64,000 nt of DNA from the NCBI RefSeq assembly GCF_004364175.1, contig NZ_SNZW01000020.1, positions 62,001 to 126,000 of the forward strand, given 5' to 3'. Source of the stretch: Maribacter caenipelagi (GTDB taxonomy: Bacteria; Bacteroidota; Bacteroidia; Flavobacteriales; Flavobacteriaceae). A program made the translations under genes and the position numbers. The notes beneath the pieces were generated by a model that was not told where the DNA came from, ran no database searches, and saw only the letters and a program-made list of their open reading frames with translations. The first letter of the stretch is position 1; each line of letters begins with the position of its first letter. Shown piece by piece: positions 61,078 through 64,000 of this stretch.

Positions 61078-62055
61078 ATGTATTGTAAAATACTTACCAA
61101 GGTCAAACCTATTTTTATGCTATTATCAGTTTTTTTCATTCTTTCTAGCTGTAATGATAGTGATAAGGTAGCCGAAGAGATTGCCGCGATACCGATGGAC
61201 CTGAATATTTCGCGATTTGATCGTGAGTTTGCCGCTTCTGGTGAAAAGGGTTTACCTGAATTGCGTAAATTGTATCCGTACTTATTTCCTGCGCCAGATA
61301 GTGTTTGGGTCGCCAAGATGAAAGATACCCTTCAAATAGAATTGTTTCAAGAGGTAGGCAATGCGTTTCGTAGTTTTGAAGATGAGGAAGAAGGTTTGGT
61401 ACAATTGTTCAAACACATAAAATATTATTTTCCGCAGTACAAAGTTCCAAAAATACTTACGGTGACCAATGATGTTGATTATAACAACAGAATTATTTTA
61501 ACTGATAGTTTGTTGTTTATTAGCCTAGATAATTACTTAGGTTCTGAACATAAATATTATGGCGGTTTTCAACGTTACATTGCACAATCTTTAGATCGCA
61601 ATTATTTAGTGAGTGATGTAGCAAGTGCATTTGCCAAGCAAGTAGTGCCAAGACCTAGGGATCGTACATACCTTGCCCGTATGATTTATTTTGGTAAAGA
61701 ATTATACCTAAAAGATAAATTGATGCCAGAGGCTACCGACGGTAAAAAGATTGGATACACTGAGGCGGAAATAGATTGGGCTATTGCGAATGAAGAACCC
61801 ATGTGGAGAAATTTTATAGAGAACGAATATTTATATAGTACCGACAATAAATTGAATCAGCGATTTTTAGAACCTGCACCATTTTCAAAGTTCGGATTAG
61901 AGTTGGATAATGAATCGCCAGGGAGACTAGGTCGTTATATTGGCTGGCAAATAGTGCGTGCTTTTATGGAAAACAATGACGTAAGCATGATGCAATTAAT
62001 GCCAATGCCTGCGGAAGAAATATTTAAAAAATCAAATTACAAACCGAGAAATTAG
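61078..62055 (+). CDS. gldB: Gliding motility lipoprotein GldB
   Basis: A lipoprotein required for gliding motility and stability of the gliding/type IX secretion machinery in Flavobacteria. Signal peptide with lipobox FILSSC (cysteine near residue 25) precedes a 300-residue domain with IPMDLNISRFDREFA, LPELRKLYPYLFPAPDSVW, DSLLFISLDNYLGSEHKYYGGF and the C-terminal GRYIGWQIVRAFME. The ATG at 61078 is chosen; a TTG seven codons upstream is an alternative. gldC follows directly and nadE is divergent, the typical gldB locus. Confidence 0.92.
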   Translation: MYCKILTKVKPIFMLLSVFFILSSCNDSDKVAEEIAAIPMDLNISRFDREFAASGEKGLPELRKLYPYLFPAPDSVWVAKMKDTLQIELFQEVGNAFRSFEDEEEGLVQLFKHIKYYFPQYKVPKILTVTNDVDYNNRIILTDSLLFISLDNYLGSEHKYYGGFQRYIAQSLDRNYLVSDVASAFAKQVVPRPRDRTYLARMIYFGKELYLKDKLMPEATDGKKIGYTEAEIDWAIANEEPMWRNFIENEYLYSTDNKLNQRFLEPAPFSKFGLELDNESPGRLGRYIGWQIVRAFMENNDVSMMQLMPMPAEEIFKKSNYKPRN

Positions 62056-62397
62056 ATGGCAGATTTACATACTTCAGAAATTACACTGCGCGTAGGATTA
62101 GATGAGAATAGAATTCCGGAAACATTAAACTGGTCTGCACAAGACGGTGGTATTGAAAATGAGGAAGCAAAGGCAATGCTTTTATCTGTGTGGGATAGTA
62201 AAAACCAAGAGTCTTTAAAAATTGACTTATGGACAAAAGATATGCCTGTTGATGAAATGAAGACATTCTTTCATCAGACATTGGTTTCTTTGACCGATAC
62301 TTTTTTAAAGGCGACACAAGACGATAAAATGACGGCTACCATGAAAGATTTTTGTGATTATTTCGCAGAAAACCTAAATCTAAAAGATAAAGGTTAA
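62056..62397 (+). CDS. gldC: Gliding motility protein GldC
   Basis: A 113-residue cytoplasmic protein accompanying GldB; needed for efficient gliding in Flavobacteria. It matches the family pattern EITLRVGLDENRIPE, LNWSAQDGG, AKAMLLSVWDSKNQESLKIDLWTKDMPVDEMK and FCDYFAENL. It begins immediately after the gldB stop. Its stop overlaps the convergent membrane-protein gene by 4 nt. Confidence 0.92.
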   Translation: MADLHTSEITLRVGLDENRIPETLNWSAQDGGIENEEAKAMLLSVWDSKNQESLKIDLWTKDMPVDEMKTFFHQTLVSLTDTFLKATQDDKMTATMKDFCDYFAENLNLKDKG

Positions 62398-63053
62398 GCT
62401 GTTTTCAACTTCTTTTTTCCTTTCGTTTTTTTAATCCAGTAGACAATATATACCGTTCCTAAAACCGACGGAGTTATCCATGCCCACAGGGTATCTTGGT
62501 GCATACCTGCAACTATAAATGCGGTAACCGAGGCTATAAGAGCACCTAACATTCTGCTAAGGTGATTTATGAGCCATAGCTTCCTGTTTTCTAATGTGGT
62601 CTTAAATAGTTTATAATCTCCGTAGGGTAAAAACAGACCTATTATTCCGAAGAACAGAAAAAGAATGCTGTGCGAATAGCCCTTAATGAGTCCGTTGATA
62701 CCAAAACCTATCATCAACAAAGCTGATAAAGCCATAATACCTGAAACCAATTTATCTGTCAAATTTGCTTTTGTTTTTTTGACAGATTTAAACGTGAGCG
62801 CTCTATTGCCCGCTAATACCATATAAATAGTAAAAATACCTATCAAGAATAAAAAGGTATTGATATGGTTGGGCATTCTCGCAATTACCAAAGAAATAAC
62901 AGAACTAATAATCATAGACCACGAAAACCATTTGCCAAGTCGCTTATGGTTTAGCCTTCCTTTTTTAACAATGATGCTTGCAATTCCGGTAATAAGTCCT
63001 ACACCGCCAAAAAAGGCGTGTATGTAAATAAAGATTTCAATGATGTTTTCCAT
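62394..63053 (-). CDS. Multi-pass membrane protein, DUF2306-like
   Basis: A 219-residue protein with about seven hydrophobic helices. An early HAFFGGVGLITGIASIIVKKG followed by NHKRLGKWFSWSMIISSVIS (the H-x-R-x-G-x-x pattern) resembles DUF2306-type membrane proteins of unknown function. A later NHLSRMLGALIASVTAF helix carries another histidine. The end is a lysine-rich tail. No link to the gliding genes beyond convergent overlap. Confidence 0.6.
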   Translation of the reverse strand: MENIIEIFIYIHAFFGGVGLITGIASIIVKKGRLNHKRLGKWFSWSMIISSVISLVIARMPNHINTFLFLIGIFTIYMVLAGNRALTFKSVKKTKANLTDKLVSGIMALSALLMIGFGINGLIKGYSHSILFLFFGIIGLFLPYGDYKLFKTTLENRKLWLINHLSRMLGALIASVTAFIVAGMHQDTLWAWITPSVLGTVYIVYWIKKTKGKKKLKTA

Positions 63054-63573
63054 GGTTGGTCGGTTATATGTTACTCAAAGATGGAGCAATCATCAAGAAC
63101 AAGATAAATTAAGTCACTCAATTGTAAGTTTTGGGTGCTGAGTTGTGTTGGGAGGGAAGTACTAAGTACAAAGTACAAAGTCGGAAGTACGAAGTTTGGG
63201 TTATGAAGTACACTAATAAGACCCTTGCGTGTTTCATTCCCTTCGACTGCGCTCAGGATGACATTTCGTTTTACCATATTAAAGAGTACAAAGTCTTAAG
63301 TAAAAAGTATATGTCATTGCGAGGAGCATTTCGCGACTTGGCAATCTGTTGAACAAAGGAAACCAAGTAAGTAATTAGTACTTGTGTCAGTCTGAGCACA
63401 GTCGAAGACCCTTGTGTGTTCCATTCCCTTCGACTACGCTCAGGATGATAGTAGGTTTTTTAATGTCAAGTAATAAAAATCAAGAGTTAGTGCGAACAAA
63501 TAAATACTTAGTACAAAAAACGCGAAACGTTTAATTCACCAGAAACCAGCAACCAGCAACGTACAACCATCAA
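63054..63573. repeat. Intergenic block of dispersed repeats
   Basis: No gene is seen. AAGTAC arrays occur at 63157-63212 and 63281-63310. Two CCCTTCGACTGCGCTCAGG-type elements lie at 63236-63263 and 63422-63450, each preceded by a CCCTTGCGTGTT/CCCTTGTGTGTT word. An inverse copy, CTGAGCACAGTCGAAG, lies at 63392-63407 and can pair with the second. A CATTGCGAGGAGCATTTCGC element stands at 63315-63334. AACGCGAAACGT and CAACCAG 7-bp units close the block. Confidence 0.75.
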
Positions 63574-64000
63574 CTATTTCCTGTTCTTCTTAGGTTTACA
63601 GGTCATACAGAAGTCAGATAGCGTATTTATTTTTGCAATGACTTTGTCGTGCTCTTTTTGAAGTAATTCGGCATCTTTGCCAAAATCGGTGGCTTTAAAG
63701 ACTTGAGCACTAACGGTATTCATTTCTTCTTGTAGTTCGTTGAAAATGGGCTGAAATAAACTGGAATCGCTAAACGCTCCTTTTTCCTCATAAATTTTCT
63801 TGCGTATTTTTCTGGAGTATAGTTCTACCAAATCAAAATCATACCGTCCGAATTGTAGCAGCTGGTTTGCGGTCAATGAATCTGGAGCAACCAAAACAGC
63901 CAGGTTCTTTTGAAAAATGGCTTTTACTTTGTCGTTAAAGTTTTTGGTAAACATGAAGGATACCGAGTTCATATTAAAACTGAAATCGATTTTTGCGCCC
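63574..64000 (-). CDS. Hypothetical protein, N-terminus beyond window
   Basis: A reading frame open to the window edge; about 142 residues are visible, and the frame continues upstream of the first internal Met (as AKIDFSFN before it). The protein is helical and charged, with ALTANQLLQ-like LTANQLLQFGRYDFDLVELYSRKIRKK and a C-terminal DFCMTCKPKKNRK with a CxxC. No family is recognised. Confidence 0.55.
   Translation of the reverse strand, partial: GAKIDFSFNMNSVSFMFTKNFNDKVKAIFQKNLAVLVAPDSLTANQLLQFGRYDFDLVELYSRKIRKKIYEEKGAFSDSSLFQPIFNELQEEMNTVSAQVFKATDFGKDAELLQKEHDKVIAKINTLSDFCMTCKPKKNRK

Noticed and set aside
63071..63277. Minus-strand 68-codon frame containing LSAVEG
   Set aside because: It is only a translation of the dispersed repeat and adjoining AAGTAC array.
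1..64000. tRNA or rRNA genes
   Set aside because: None was recognised by eye; a covariance-model scan would be needed to exclude them fully.

Overview
The window is low-GC DNA from a member of the Bacteroidota, almost certainly a marine-type Flavobacteriaceae (Maribacter/Zobellia-like; the genus cannot be fixed from sequence alone). The evidence is the gliding genes gldB and gldC, GLPGLI and TonB-receptor pairs, promoters with the Bacteroidota -7 element TAnnTTTG, absence of Shine-Dalgarno sites, a split MetH, and a DAHP synthase/chorismate mutase fusion.

Layout. 1-2.1 kb: p-aminobenzoate genes and a deoxynucleoside kinase on the minus strand. 2.3-5.9 kb: a GLPGLI protein and its outer-membrane receptor partner. 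6.0-7.4 kb: metK behind a SAM-II type riboswitch. 7.5-13.6 kb: accessory stretch with a small lipoprotein, a CocE-like peptidase, a lone AT-rich KAP P-loop NTPase and a sulfatase preceded by a 7-bp tandem array. 14.1-20.4 kb: SAM-I riboswitch, metY, a giant MetX-aspartokinase-homoserine dehydrogenase fusion and a second PLP sulfhydrylase. 21.1-29.2 kb: Rrf2 regulator, DUF2061, cysH, cysD, cysN, sulfite reductase with a HEPN-like tail, cobA and a ferredoxin-NADP reductase. 29.3-34.8 kb: second SAM-I riboswitch, metH in two pieces with a four-helix-bundle gene between them, and metF. 35-39.5 kb: PagL-like protein, DUF2807 lipoprotein, serine hydrolase, membrane protein. 39.6-43.8 kb: Phe/Tyr operon behind a leader-peptide attenuator. 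44-47.5 kb: OmpA-type protein and two secreted proteins. 47.6-54.4 kb: rsgA, dtd, MazG-like, aroA, queA, rlmN, polyprenyl synthetase. 54.5-57 kb: ECF sigma factor with a membrane partner and a beta-barrel. 57-64 kb: zinc ribbon, dnaG, an atypical response regulator, nadE, gldB, gldC and two unknowns.

How it fits together. From 14 to 35 kb lies nearly the whole route from sulfate and aspartate to methionine: sulfate activation, reduction to sulfide, siroheme methylation, electron supply, homoserine activation, sulfhydrylation, methyl transfer and methyl-THF supply. metK, just upstream, turns methionine into SAM. SAM riboswitches of two classes and a shared 15-bp dyad CTAYWAAATYWRTAG (two copies before the cysH transcription unit, one before the sulfite reductase) suggest layered control. 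The aromatic operon has a readable classical attenuator with alternative hairpins.

Intergenic DNA carries several dispersed repeat families: 7-bp-period satellites, AAGTAC-rich arrays, CTTCGACTGCGCTCAGG-type palindromes and C/G-rich CCCCCTAGCCCC elements. Several run into coding sequence, notably at four places in or beside metH.
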